Source of the DNA: Paragordius varius
Lineage: Eukaryota > Nematomorpha
NCBI GenBank assembly: GCA_964247055.1
Contig: OZ176057.1
Span: 2,480,001 to 2,544,000, forward strand
Reading direction: 5' to 3'
DNA: 64,000 nt
Under the pieces are notes generated by a model. The model worked only from the letters and a program-made list of their open reading frames with translations. It did no database searches and was not told the origin of the DNA. Shown piece by piece: positions 45,417 through 59,440 of the stretch. Every line of letters starts with the position of its first letter. Within the stretch, counting starts at the first letter, position 1. Position numbers and translations under genes: made by a program.

Positions 45417-48400
45417 AAAGAACAAACTATTTTCAAATTGCACCCATTTTCTAATGTTAATATCAAATTTTAATCAATTAATTAATAATAATAAATGAGT
45501 CTGCATCATTATATTGTTACCTTGTGTATTTCATGTCATTTTGATATATAATTATTTACACTTAAAAAAATTTGCAAATGTGATTGATCTATTACAAAAA
45601 ACAATGGTAACTTTTCACATTTTTATTCTCTCTATAGCGAAAGTGTGTAGCGTTTAAAACTGCATATCCACATATATACCTAATATTTAAGAGATTACAT
45701 TTTTATTATTTTTTTGGATGTGTATATCTTTATAAAGCACCCTTGTTTTTATATATAGCGAGCACTATCCCATTTTGCATTTTTTGTTACTTAATGGCAT
45801 GGAAAGGCCAAAACAAAAATGAGGCACCCAATATTAAAAAATTAAAAAAATTTAATTTTTAAATTTGTATTTAATTTAAAAAAATTATTCCTTATTAGGG
45901 TTAATCAATACGAGGGGTATCCCATAGCCGGATTATTATTTTAAAACGAAAATGCAAAAATGATCCAAATATACCAGCTTCAGTATACGATACCACAGAA
46001 CATTTTTTATTAATTAGCGATGGTCTATATAATAAAAGTTTATCTTAAAATACCGTCGATAACATGAAAATAAAGTGCCCAAATTCGCTGCTGAAGTTTT
46101 GTTATCTCTTTTGCACGAGACAGGCTTATCGAGCGTGCCTGTTACTCTACATAGAAATCAATATACAATATATACAAATTCAATTTATTGAATATATTTA
46201 TATAAATTCTGTGCATCAAATGAAAGAGAATACGAAAATTTATAGAATTAAAATAAATTAAAGGCTTAAGCCATAGTGTTAAAAATCAAAAATATTAAAA
46301 ATCTAAAAGGGCTATCCTCCTATAATTAGTAGGAGAGACCTGCATAGAATATAAAGTAGTTAAATTCAAAAAATCCAGCGAAAAATTACCAATTCTCAGA
46401 TTAAACTTGACATATTCGACCATTAAATCGAATAAGAAGATTAGATAAGTACAAATGGTCCTATTGTACTTTATAACAGTATGGTAAGATATCCATCCCC
46501 CAATTAGTACTGGCCACCATTTATCTGATATTCAAAATATATGGTATCCAATGATTTTGAAAATAAATAATATCACTAGGTATAATTAACAGATCAACCG
46601 AACAGTACCCTAATAGGTACTAAAAATAACCAAAACTAACAAAATAAATATAGCCCATATGAAAGCCGAAGGTTAAAACTAAAAAATGTCTCTATTATTT
46701 TTTTTAATATAAATTTATTCGTGTTTAAAATTACCTTTACACCAAATTTTAACATTTAAGCCTGTACTATTCCTGATATTTAAATGACATATTTAAATTC
46801 AAAAAACCGACCTTAAAACACTTTATTTGGTGATATTAATTTTATAATATAATAACTTTTTATTCAAAACTTTTGATTTTCGATCGATTTTCTCTTGCTC
46901 TTAAAAATTTAAAAATCTGTTGTATCTCAAAATTCTGATTGGGGGATTAAAACTTTTTTCAAATTTGGTTTTAGAACACTAAATTTTAAAATTTGAGTGG
47001 TGGTGCTCGAAAAAGTCCAAATTTGTCGACTAAAGATATGCTTCAGATCTGTCGAGATTTTGCCATTTATTTTTATAAAAGAATGTTATATTCAAAATTA
47101 TCCAACAAATTTACGGTATGATTCTTACGCAAGCAAATACAAATATGGGTAGGTTTTGGAAGTTTTGCAATATGATGATAGCTGCAACCGTTTATCTGAG
47201 TTTTTAACAATGTACCACACAATTTAAAATTTAACCAAATTGTATATCCTTATAAAATAAGTTATTAAAGCTGGATATATGTTTTTCAATTTTCTGGATA
47301 TTTTACTAGTTTAAACACTAAATTAATGATCCATCAATCAATGACCAACTCACTTTTATTAGACATTTATTTTCCAATATGAATGTGACTTATTTTGTCA
47401 ACACCCAAGTATTTACGATACCTTTAGGAGCATGGATTCGAAATCAAGTAAGTAACATAAGTTTTTGAGTTACATATGTGGTTTATTTAAGCTTTTATTA
47501 ATACAATTGATCCTTCTTATGTGTTTGAAAACGCTTCGGCGTGCTTTATTTTTGCCGATTATTTTATTTGTTGAATTTGAGGAACTTGATATTAAATTCC
47601 TTATGATATAGGTAATACCTATGAGTTAACTAGCTAAAAAGAAAATTTAATTAATATATTATTTTATGAGGCAACATTTTAACCATGCTGTTTGTAACTA
47701 TGGGCCAATCCCCAAATACATTTTTCACAAATTAGGCAATCAGAGTATATTGTTGATTACAAAAACTAAAATGATTACAGGGTATTTCCAATGGTACAGC
47801 TAAAAATTAAACTAAGAAAGGTTGGTTATTATTCAGAGTTTTAGACTTTATTTAATTTTCCAATTTTATTACTTTGGGAGGATGGATTGATTGAGCGTCA
47901 AAAAAAGCATATGACTTAATATCATTTGCATTAATTTTCTTACCCATCCGAAATTTAAAATATGCCCGAAACTGTATAAAAGCCATATTATTAAAAATGT
48001 AACTTAAAAACTTAATAAATAATTGAATCTTACCGGTCAAAACATAATTTTGAATGTTTTCTCATAATTTAAATTATTTTATGGGGATATATGTGTTTTC
48101 TAGAATGGTCAATCAGTAGTACTGAGAATCAGGAGTTTTGCTATCAATTCGACTTTTTATGAAGCTATACAGTCGGATGTATATTTTAATACCAAGCCTG
48201 CCAAAACCTCCATGCTATTATTAAAGCACTTAATTTAGCGGATCATTGCTATATCTGTGAACATAATTCTAAAATTTTTTACAACAATTTTATATATTAA
48301 GACATGATAGTTTTGGATTTTATGGCAATGCAGTGGAAACAATTATTAAAACTACTATAATATACACTTTTTATAATGTTTAATTTATTTTTTTAAGAGA

Positions 48401-50941
48401 TTTTCTCTACTCAAGACATTAAAACTATTCTCTTGTAGCTGAATCTCGTATATATGATTTTTATAGCTAACAAAGGAAATAATATAATTATTATCCTAAG
48501 GAAATGTATACCATCATCTTATGAACTTATATAAAAATATGGTTATGATGGCGATATAAAATAGTTAAAATTGTAAAGGAATCATACCCTCCATGTCAGA
48601 AGTCAGCAATCATTTTTGGGGCAAGCCGTTTTAAAAATAGAAAATGCTAGGCGAGCCCTGTGCTTAAAAATATAATTTAAATAGAACTCTAGGTCAATAT
48701 AATAGTATATTAATAAATGAAAAAAATTTATTCTTAACATCACATCCTACATAATAATAATAATTTGACTAGATCATACAATTTTGTACTCCTTTTTAAA
48801 AAACCTATATGAATTATAATTTTCTATAATATTTATTTAAATTCGAAGTGTTTTCTGTTCTTGAATATTCTTTGATAATTCATTAAAATCTGGTTGTGTT
48901 TTCCATACTGATACTGTCAACAAGTTTTGCATTTTCTTCATAGATAATATAATAATAAACTGAAAATTAAGATTTATAATAGAGAAACATGGTTGTTAAA
49001 TTAAGCATGTTTATGTGCATACATATGATACATAAAAGTATCTGGTGAAATGAATAAATGCTAAATTTTCTGAAAAAGTTGTCATTATTTAAAGGCCGCG
49101 TTTTGGCTGGCTTACGGTTAAACAAAATTAATGCGGAGTCATATAAAAACACACAGCGGGCCAAGTTTGGCTCGCAAGCCCTAAATTGCCATCTCTGCTC
49201 TATGTTATAGTAAAGCAATGGTATTCAGAGACGTAGCTAGAGAGGGGATTTCAAAAAATAGGTATTTAAAAGTTATATTTTTTTAAATAATACATAAAAA
49301 ATCACCCATTTATTTGTAGTCATGACCTAGGTTTGGATTTACATATTTTAAAATTCAAGTAGTTGGATGAAGGTCATGGGGCGCTATCACGATTTTCTGG
49401 ACCGGGGGCCAGAAATGCAAGCTACGCCTAGGGGCTTTCAACTAAGCATTTTGAGAGATCAAAAATATTTTTCGCCATATTACCTATGCAAAATTGCATT
49501 GCTGTTCGCATAAATTTCCAATTTAAATATGTTCGTTAATTAATTTATTAAATAATTCAGGGCTATAAAAGTCTATTTATCATTGGTTTAAAAACTTTAA
49601 AATGCAGCAAACAGCCGTTTATAAAAACGATAAAATTTTTTATGAGTATAAGACATAAAAAAAGGATTTTATGATTGGTTGGGAATTAACAACAGTAACT
49701 GCAGATCAATTATAAAGTTAAAAGCTTAAATCCCCAAGGGTGTCTAAAACAAATGGTTTCACGGGCATTTGTAAAATATATGAGCATTAACATATATTTT
49801 AATAGATTTCATACATAAAACTGTAAAAACTACTAATAATTTTAGCATGCTAGTCTTTGTTAAAATTCGGGAATATATTTATTCAAGAAATTTGTTTATA
49901 AAATTAATTTTGGTTTGAATTCGTAAAATACTGTATTAAAATTTTACCCGGGCTGCAAAAATTAATCAGAGGAAGTGTGTTGGACACCACTGGTGGCTCA
50001 AATATTGGTGAATATTCCTTTCTAGAAATTGGTAAGGTCATAAATAAGCATTTCAAACAGTTTTAAAATTTCAGCTTGGATTAATTTTCGATCGAATTTA
50101 TGGGCAGTATAAAACCTTACTTATATACATACACGCTCCTAAAATTCAATGTATTTCAATCCACAAATCCACAACACATGGCTGTCTTTGACATAATTAA
50201 TTTTAATTATATATATACAAATATTTTTCTAAAATTTAATTTGTGCATACATAAAAAGTGTGTGAGTGACATTTTTAGCCTAATTACCCGAAAACAAAAC
50301 AACGATAAAAATCATTAATTTTTTATAAAAAGCTATTTTGATGACATAAATCACTATAATTTTACCGAAAAATACCGCGTAAAAAACAATTTGCAAGAGA
50401 CTACTATCCTAGTTGATTTTAAGGGAATTTGCCTTATAAATCTAAACAAAATAGGAATGTCATAAAAAGATTACCATGTTATGTCATTTTATTATACTAT
50501 AAATCTTTTTTTCAAATACAGGACATTTGAAAAATTAAAGTTTTTTCAAATGTACGTAAAAAAACGACGAAAATTAATGAGCTTAGTATTTAACACATTA
50601 GCACCTCACCTACCTCTGGAAAATATTTTATAAATACAGTTTGAGATGTCTTGACATTTGTCTTTTAAAAATTAAAAAATAATATTTTTTTTATTTGCCA
50701 AATTTTATAAATATTGGTTTTCAATTAATATCTCATGTACATTTCTATCATTTATATATATATTCCAATGATTATTGGGGCCCGTCAAACATTAAAGGGT
50801 AAGCAAAAATCATCTGATTTTATATTACATGAATTTTAAAACTGATTCAAGGTTTATGTATAATTTTTTTCAAAAACAGGCCAACAAACATTTTAATTTT
50901 TAATATTTTATTAACTAAAATATAATTTCTTATATACATAG
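45417..50941. other. Gene-poor region upstream of the protease exons
   Basis: No exon could be supported, though the protease needs a signal-peptide exon that probably lies here. I see hAT-like ends ('gcgggccaagtttggctcgc' at about 49155-49175; 'gtgttggacaccactgg' at about 49977-49993) and otherwise unassigned AT-rich DNA. A candidate exon at about 47344-47447 was examined and not accepted (phase mismatch). Confidence 0.5.
45490..45495 (+). promoter_or_regulatory. Poly(A) signal of the Cys-rich gene
   Basis: AATAAA 74 nt after the stop codon, followed by T-rich sequence. Confidence 0.5.
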
Positions 50942-52963
50942 GACCAAAGTTGTATATAAAAATATCCCAATCATATCCATTAAATAATCCACACGGCGGT
51001 TTTTTCAATCATCTTTTCCCACATTCATTTTTCGCTAAGTCATCAAATTTGGTTCATTTAAAATGGGAGTTAGTATCACAAACAACATTTAAATATGGGC
51101 AGACTAAGACCGGAATTTATAGTGAATTCTTAAGGTTAATTACACGGTTCCCCAAAGGCGAATTCTTACTTGTGCACAATGCCAAGGATTCTAAAGATGC
51201 AGATCAATCCCATCTTTCAATAGCTCCTATTTCAAACGCCATTCAAGTTTTTGAAGTGCAAACAGGACAAATCAATCCAACACCTAATGTTGTTTTAAAC
51301 ATGTCAAAATCTGTAAATTTTGACGACACAATACCAAAATTAACTTATAGATCTGATTTAACTTTTGAAGCTAGACATCTTGAATGTTTCTACGAAGGCT
51401 ACATGATTTTCGCACAAAGTGATCAATATATTCCTGTGTCCGCAAACACGTGCGTCAATCGCAATAAGGATATGGATAATACCCTATTTTCAAGCCAAAA
51501 CCTTGTAAATATTATTTGCCTTCATTAGAAAGTGAAATTTTAAATTTTTGTAAACAAAATTGTGACACGTAAATACCTAAAGACAATTCCATGTTTTTTT
51601 AAGGAGATAACCAAATTTTTAAATCTTAATTTTTTTTAACTTATCGTTTTGGTTGGATAGCAAAATGGAGAGTAGAGACGTAAATTTTCCATATCAGAAT
51701 ATATTAAATAAATGATTATCACGAAAAAACAAATGAATATCCAAATGAAAAAAATGATTAGCACACGGTTAAAAAATCTCTAAAGACCCTTGATGAATGC
51801 TTTCTGATGTATCTACTTATACATTTAACATATTTCTTAACATGCGCTGATCATTTTTTTCATTTGGATATTCATTTGTTTTTTTTACTCATTTATTAAT
51901 CTTAATGTATTTTTAATTGTAATTATATAGTTAATGTAGAAAAAATCAATTCAAGTATGGTTGTTTGTTCCAAAAAATATTTGTCTTTTAATTTTTACAT
52001 TTTGTCCGGATAATTTAATATTTTACTGTCATTTAAGCAATTATATGAACAGTAAACTTTTATAATTGGAAAAAATATATAGTAGCTAAAATTAAAGATA
52101 TGTATATGATTTATTTTCTTTTACATGCACAAGATTATATTCCTAAACCATGAGGGTGTTTTATGGATCATTGAAAATTCCAACAGTACAAATTTTAAGC
52201 GCCAATTCCAAGACTTAAAGATGGAATCTAAAACAAAAAGCGATAGTCAACTAATGTTACTTTATCCGATTGGAAATGACTTATTCTTGTTTAATAAGAA
52301 AAGAATGGATAAATATAAAGCTTATTCCATATCAAATCATGCAATGTTAAAAAAGTGTCCAAAAAATTATAGCAATAACACAATCAATCGAGATAAGCGC
52401 GACACAGATGCCAGAAATATTCAAGATTTAAAGTTTATAGGAGAGGCTATGCTTCACGGAGGGCAGGAAGAAATAAATTATTATGAAAAAATAAGGCAAT
52501 TGGCAAATTTGCTTGACTACAAAACCACAAAACAGCTGATGAGTTGGGATTTAAATCCAAACAATGATACAGCAGTTGCTTCAAAACTGGATTTTACCCT
52601 TTTAGAGGGGAAAAATAAGCGGGCCAATAGTCTTTTTGCGAAACACGTGTCATCGCAACTTAATTCCTTTCACGAATACTTGGCCAAAGTTAGTTTCTAC
52701 TTGCTTTTGCGTCGGAATATTTTATGAACATAATTAAAACGTTTATATCTGCTATAAATTTTTAGATGATACGACACAGGAAAATGGAGAAATTGGTTGT
52801 CTTATCACGGCGATGTGGTGTCCGAAAAAGTAATATACAGTAAAAATTGAAATTATACGGACAACACGAAATTTTAAGAATATTTTTTAGAGACAAACAT
52901 AATTTTTATTAATTGATTTCTTGGATATAACTAATTTTCTAAAACTGCAAAGTATTAAAAAAG

Positions 52964-52996
<33 letters not shown>

Positions 52997-55900
52997 ATTT
53001 ATGTATATTGCAATTGTAATTTAATTATTTTTATAGAAATTAAGGTTTACAAATGTGTTATGGGCTTTAAAAAACTTTGTCTTTATATTTTTACGTTTTG
53101 CCCGTATAATTTCAATTCTTACGATAAAAATTCACCAATAGGCACAAGCTATATAATTTAAAAATTTTACACTTATATAAATCATAGATTATGGCCGTGA
53201 TCAGACTTAAATAAAACTATATATTTCAACATTTTAAAAAGACAAAAATTTTTTAATTTTTTACAACTTTATATTTGTCTATCCTTAAAATAACCCAAAT
53301 AATTTGTTTAAATTAGAGATCAAAAATTGCATTTATGTAATTTTTATATTAAATTCTTAAAACTTTACATTGAATCTATTGCGTTTAACGCTACATTTAT
53401 TTTTTCATATCTCTTGTGTAATTTTGAAATACGTATACTAAGATTCTATAAAAATAAGCCACCAATTATAAGTTAAAATCCCAATAAAACTTGAAATTAT
53501 ACGGACAAAACGTAAAAATATAAAGGCAAAATTTGTTAAAACACAACCATACTTTCTTAAACCTTAATCTATTTCATAAAAAATCAATAGCAATCGCAAA
53601 ATACATAATTGATTGAATTACCAATGTACATCTCTATTTACTTTGCAGTTTAAAACAATAATTTATTTTTAAAAAAATCAAGATATTAAAAATATAGTTA
53701 TCTTTAAATAAAAAATATTTGTCTTTATATTTTTACGTTTTGTCCGTACAATTTTAATTTTAGTGTGTTGGTTTAAAATTGGTCGTATACATAAAATTTA
53801 ACTTTTTGCTTTTTTCTGGTAAGCTTAATAGTACTCTTATGACTGTAATTAAATACTAGTAATCTAGTTTCCTATGCTTTAAAACAGTAGAACTCACCAA
53901 ATTTCAAAATAAATATTTTTCTTGGGCCGTGCAATATATATCGATAATTATTTTAAAGCTGTTTGACACATTTTTCTGATATACATACCCAAAATAAGTA
54001 CCTCACAATTATATAGATAATGTAGGGCCCTAAAAAGCCCTTTTAGACCGGTGATTTAAGTATAACACTATTTAGCGTTTATACTTTAATGTTAGGAATA
54101 CGCAATATTCCAAGAATACGCGGAGCTCAATTGAGAACATCCAGTCAAGCTGTAATTGAAACTGCCGTGTTCTTGGACTCACAAGCCATTTCTATGATCA
54201 AAAAAGCTCTGAGAACTCAATCGATGGGACTTTTGATGCGTTACGTTTTTGCCCTTTATCAAGGAGTATTGATCTAAAATTTATATAGAGACTCTAATTT
54301 TTCCCTGTATTCTTTAAATTAGAATTTAACTTAATTTATTTATTTATGAATAATATATTTAAAAATATGAGAAATTTAGATTTTGCTATATCGCACAATG
54401 CATGTAATATTTGTAGGCTAACCTATTGTATCAAGATCCAACACTTGGTCGATCCATTCAATTAGTGGTAACGCAACTTTTTTTAACGGGTCGGAGTATG
54501 GTATAATTATAATTATAGAAATTGAATATTTTCGCATTGCTAAAATAATGGGGATTTAATTAAAGAATCTTATTATTATGACTATTACAGGGTCTATTAC
54601 CAACAAATTTGTTTGACGGTGATTTACTTCTCGATAGAATTTTGACGCTTTCAGCTCGTATAAGAAGATCTAATCCACGACTTAGATGGGACCATTTCAC
54701 AGTTTTATCCGGGTAAGTGTGTGCTATCCAAACCATTTTGCGATGCAATCGAATTTCAACCTGAATTTTTTTATTTGAAACTTTTAAATGATTTGTTTTT
54801 CAATTAGTAAACTCTAGAACAGAGGTTTCTGTATCCATCGCAAATGGCTTCGTGGCCTGCATTTTTTGATCAAAAATACCCATAAACTGAATACGCAAAA
54901 CATATATAGCATTTAACAATTTTTTTTCTAAATTTTGGGCACAAGATTGTAAAAAACTTTAACCATTTTTTCAAGTTCCTGGCCGAAATTCGGAAAAACT
55001 TAATAGGAAATATTATTGTTCAAATTTTATTTAGATTACGTAAAATTTTGTTAAAATTTCTTGCGGGCTGCAGACCTTTAGTATAAAGTAATTATTTTGA
55101 TTAACAAAATAGTAAATGCTATTATTTAGTGGTAATGAATGATAAAATTTTTATTTATACGATTTAGAAACGTAATTTAAACGAACAGGTTGTGAAAATA
55201 AACTTAAGATTTGAAGTCCTTGTTTTACAGTATGAGTAAAAATACATGCTAGTATTATATTAAACAAATAAAATCTAATCGACTTGGCTCATAGCCAATA
55301 TAATTTTTTTATATAGTAAATTGCATAATATTATGAAATTATAAAATTGGCTACTTTAGATGCGATGTAAAAATTTATTAAACTCATTTTAACATATGTT
55401 AAGGTCACAGCTAAAATAAAAATAAGGTCAAAAAATTATGTTTGTTCAATGTTTCCCTTACTTTTTAATTTAGATGCTTATATAAGATATCTAGTTTAAT
55501 AAATACGTCTAAATATCTTTTGATTATGTTTAAAAAGGGGTAGGATTGGTTTTTTATATTATAAACAGGTCATAAGCAACCCTCTGATAGGCTTACTATT
55601 ATATAATATTTTCGATACATTTGGTTTTCCTTTGATTAGAAAGGATTTATTCAGTTTGGATGGTCGATCAAGAGATTTTTCCCTAATCGGTATGCTTATT
55701 TTTTATTACAACGCAAAAAATACTATTGTTAAATTAATATTTTGCAGTTTTATTTTAGCAAAAAAATCAAAATTGGGGTTAATCTAATTAGAAAAATAGG
55801 GCATATTTTTTTGTTTAATTAAAACTACATTTGATCCGTATCATGCAAACATTAGAGAAAATGTTTAAATAACCTAAAAAAACTAAAAGTATTAAGTGAG

Positions 55901-58900
55901 ATGTACATTGCGCTTGACTTTTGATAAAATTTATCCTTATAATTTCGATTAATTTTTCAACCAAATAATAATAAAACACAATATTTATCTGGCTTATTTA
56001 CATTATAGTTGGTCAATTGGCAACATAGTAGTGTAAGGTAAAAAATAAACAAAGTAATGTAAGATAGGAAAAAATTGTTTTAACATCTATTTGTTGTTTT
56101 CCTATACACTAAAGTGACGCCAATTGACCAGCTTTTATGTGAATTTGTAAATATTAAAATGAATACCTAAGATCATAAGCAGTTAATATTTCCAATAAAT
56201 ACTCCTGCTTTTTTACGTTCAATTTAATACATAATGTAGGATTAGCTTCATTTGGTCCAATTATTTGCAATCCTGCCCTATCTGGAAGCATTGTAGAAAG
56301 TAATATGGGCTTTTCAGCTATCAGCATAATTGCCCATGAAATAGGCCATACGTATGATAGATTTTTTTTATTTTTTTTAGGTAAAAATTTAATTTGCTGT
56401 TAACATTTTAATAATATAATTAGATTGGACAATTTCTACAATTTACAATTGGTTAAAGAATAATAGTCTGTATCGATAAGTCTTTTTTCGTGTCTAAATA
56501 TCGATATTTTGTTAAACTTAGTTAACTGCAATATATTTCATCATAAAATCTTTAATTTATATTTTGTAATATGTTAAAAAGTATGATTGCTTCACACATT
56601 TTGCCTATCTTGAAAAAAAAATTATACGTAATGTATATATTTTTTTATATACAAGGCTTGACCCATATAAAATTATATAAATTCGATCATTGGTTAAATG
56701 AACCTTTTATTTTGATATGAGATTGACATTTTTACAGCGTAAAGTATATTTCAAAAATTGGAGGCAAACAAGGTATTTTAAGTAAATTTTTTATGCATGA
56801 ATGACTAAACATGGAAATTATAAACACAAAACGTACATATCAAAAGTCTAATTAAAAATACAATTTTTTTTAATGTATATTTGGATTAAATAAGGAGGTG
56901 TTTAAACATCGCCTTAAATATACTAACATTTGTAATTATTTGGGTTATATGGAGACAATTGATATAAAAAATAAAAATTTTATTTTAAAAAAGATATTGG
57001 TTTTGCAGTTTAAATATGTTTTTATAAATTTCGTTTTTAATGAAGATTGTTTGAATAATTTTGAAACTTAAAATTGTACCGATCATCCTATGATAATTTT
57101 AATATTAAATTAACTATGACTAAAAAACTACGGCTTTAATTCACAAATTTATCACATCCATAATCTAAATAAATCTTTAAATTTAGAGTAGTTAAAATTT
57201 TTTTATATGATTCTTATTATAATATAGATTGGATTTTAGCCATGATCCTGCAATGTGCGGTTCGGGTTTCATAATGGGAGCCGTGTTAGGAAACAATGTA
57301 CGCAAATGGTCGCGATGTACAAAACGAAAACTTTTAAGCGAAATAAAGTTTATTTTTTTTTCATTTAGAAACTACAGAAAAAATGGAATATACAGACAGA
57401 CAAAACGTAAAAAATAAAAGACAACCGACCATATTTTTAAACTTGAAATGTTAAAATCTTTTTTACTTATAGTTTTTGGGTTCATAGAGATGTAAATTGG
57501 TTATACACTTAATTATAGCATAAAAATTGTAATTAAATAATTCAGGTGGAATAAATCGAGGTTTAAAAAGTATCTTAGTTTTTTAAATTAGTATAGAATT
57601 AAAAGGGAAATAAATTTATTGGAATATTTAAAACATAAACTAAATTAATATGAACTATTAATTTTTCAGAAAAAGTGGGGTATCATCACCTATAATTCGG
57701 GTCGCTATAAATTTTGATATGGAATATTTTCGTATATTAAAAATTTATAAAAGCTATTAGGTTTCCGTAAATAATTTTTATTAAATTCAGGTCTTCCGAT
57801 TTAGGAGCTTTTGAAAAGTTATTGAAGTTGGTCAGTTAACCTAATCTGAATCGAAAAGATGTCACAGTTGGTTCGGATTATATTTTGATTTATTAATTAA
57901 GCACTATTTACGGAGCATCCTTCCTAAAAATTGCACCAGACTTTGAAATAGACAATTTCAAGCTTTTAGAAAAGTTCTTCAAATGTTGACAAATAAAAAT
58001 TTTAAGTTTGATTTACTCAAAAGCCTCGAGACTTTGGGAAGATACTGATTAAGTTACCATTAGTGAACACAAATCTAAATTATACAGACAAATGCAAAAA
58101 CTAAAAGACAAACACTTTTTTTCAAAAGACAACCATACTTTTTTTTAAACTATATAATTATGAATAAAAATAATAAAAAAATGTATTTTACAGCCCTATA
58201 TCAAACTTTGCAGTTAAAAAAATGGCATATCTAATTCTTAAACCTTTAACATATCAACCTAGTTTTAATTACAGTAACGAGCACAATTACAGGCCAATTG
58301 TATTTTAAATTGCTAAAAGGTATATAAATTACATATCTATTGCTATGAAAATTTTTCTTTTATCAGCATTTAATAATTCAATTCGAATTGGGGTATCTAA
58401 GGAGCCCAGATCATTTTTAATTCGGTATTATAAAAGAACTACCGAATAGAATGATCCAATTTAAAGTTATGCTAAAATAAATTATATAAATAAGCCAAAA
58501 TATCGAAATTACAGTTTGGAAAATCAATCTCATTTCAGGACGCCTGAGTTTTTTTTATTTTTTTTTTAATAATGCGCTTTACTGTACATATTTTTTTGTG
58601 GAAAAAATGGATAGTAACCCTGCGTTTGATTGCTTGTTTAATCGAAACCCAAATACGCCGACATCTCAACTGTATAATGCTATATCATCTCCTGGATCCT
58701 TTTACACTTTAAACCAACAATGTCAATTGAGTTATGGACCAACTAGTGCATGGAATTCGCGGCAAAAACTAGAAGTTTTAATTTTTTACCTTTCTCATTA
58801 AATTAAATTTACGAAACTTCTGTTATATTTTTTACATTTCATCATAATACCCGTATAATATACATTGGTGCTAGATCATAATCCTTTTACATTTAAAATG

Positions 58901-59408
58901 GTTAAAATTTATTAATTTTTTATATCATCAACGGTTTTTACCTCGTTCATGCAAAATTTATTATTTTATTTGTCCAATTCACTATGCATGCGAAAAACCT
59001 TCATGAAACGTACATATATTTTTCCGTTAAAATATGCATGAACATTCGATTTATCAATTTTAAAACCGAGCTCTCGCAGGTTATCAAAGTCATATAAACT
59101 TAAGGAAATTTTTCTATTGGTAAAAATTTGAAAATTTACATTTAATTTTAAAAAAGAAGTTTTTCTATACTATTTATTCTTAACGCTTTAAAAAAAGTAC
59201 CAAAAATTTATATTTTTTTATCTAATAAAACCGCTATTTTTTAGAATGTTTGCCTTACACTATGGTGCCTAAACAGTGGGGGTGAGATTACTTTCCCTGC
59301 TCTTGCTGGGACATCTTGTGGCTCCGGAAAGGTTTTCAAACAATCTCGTATCTTAAAACTGAAACCATACACTTTGTTAAGGATTAATTTTAGCTAGAAG
59401 ATATATTA

Positions 59409-59440
<32 letters not shown>

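Noticed and set aside
47344-47447. Possible 5' exon of the protease, ending IPLGAWIRNQ before GTAAGT
   Set aside because: It ends in phase 0 while the exon at 50942 needs phase 1, the ATG lacks a signal peptide, and no other support was found.
48967-49218. - strand open frame of 83 codons
   Set aside because: It overlaps hAT-like terminal sequence ('gcgggccaagtttggctcgc') and has no protein-like features.
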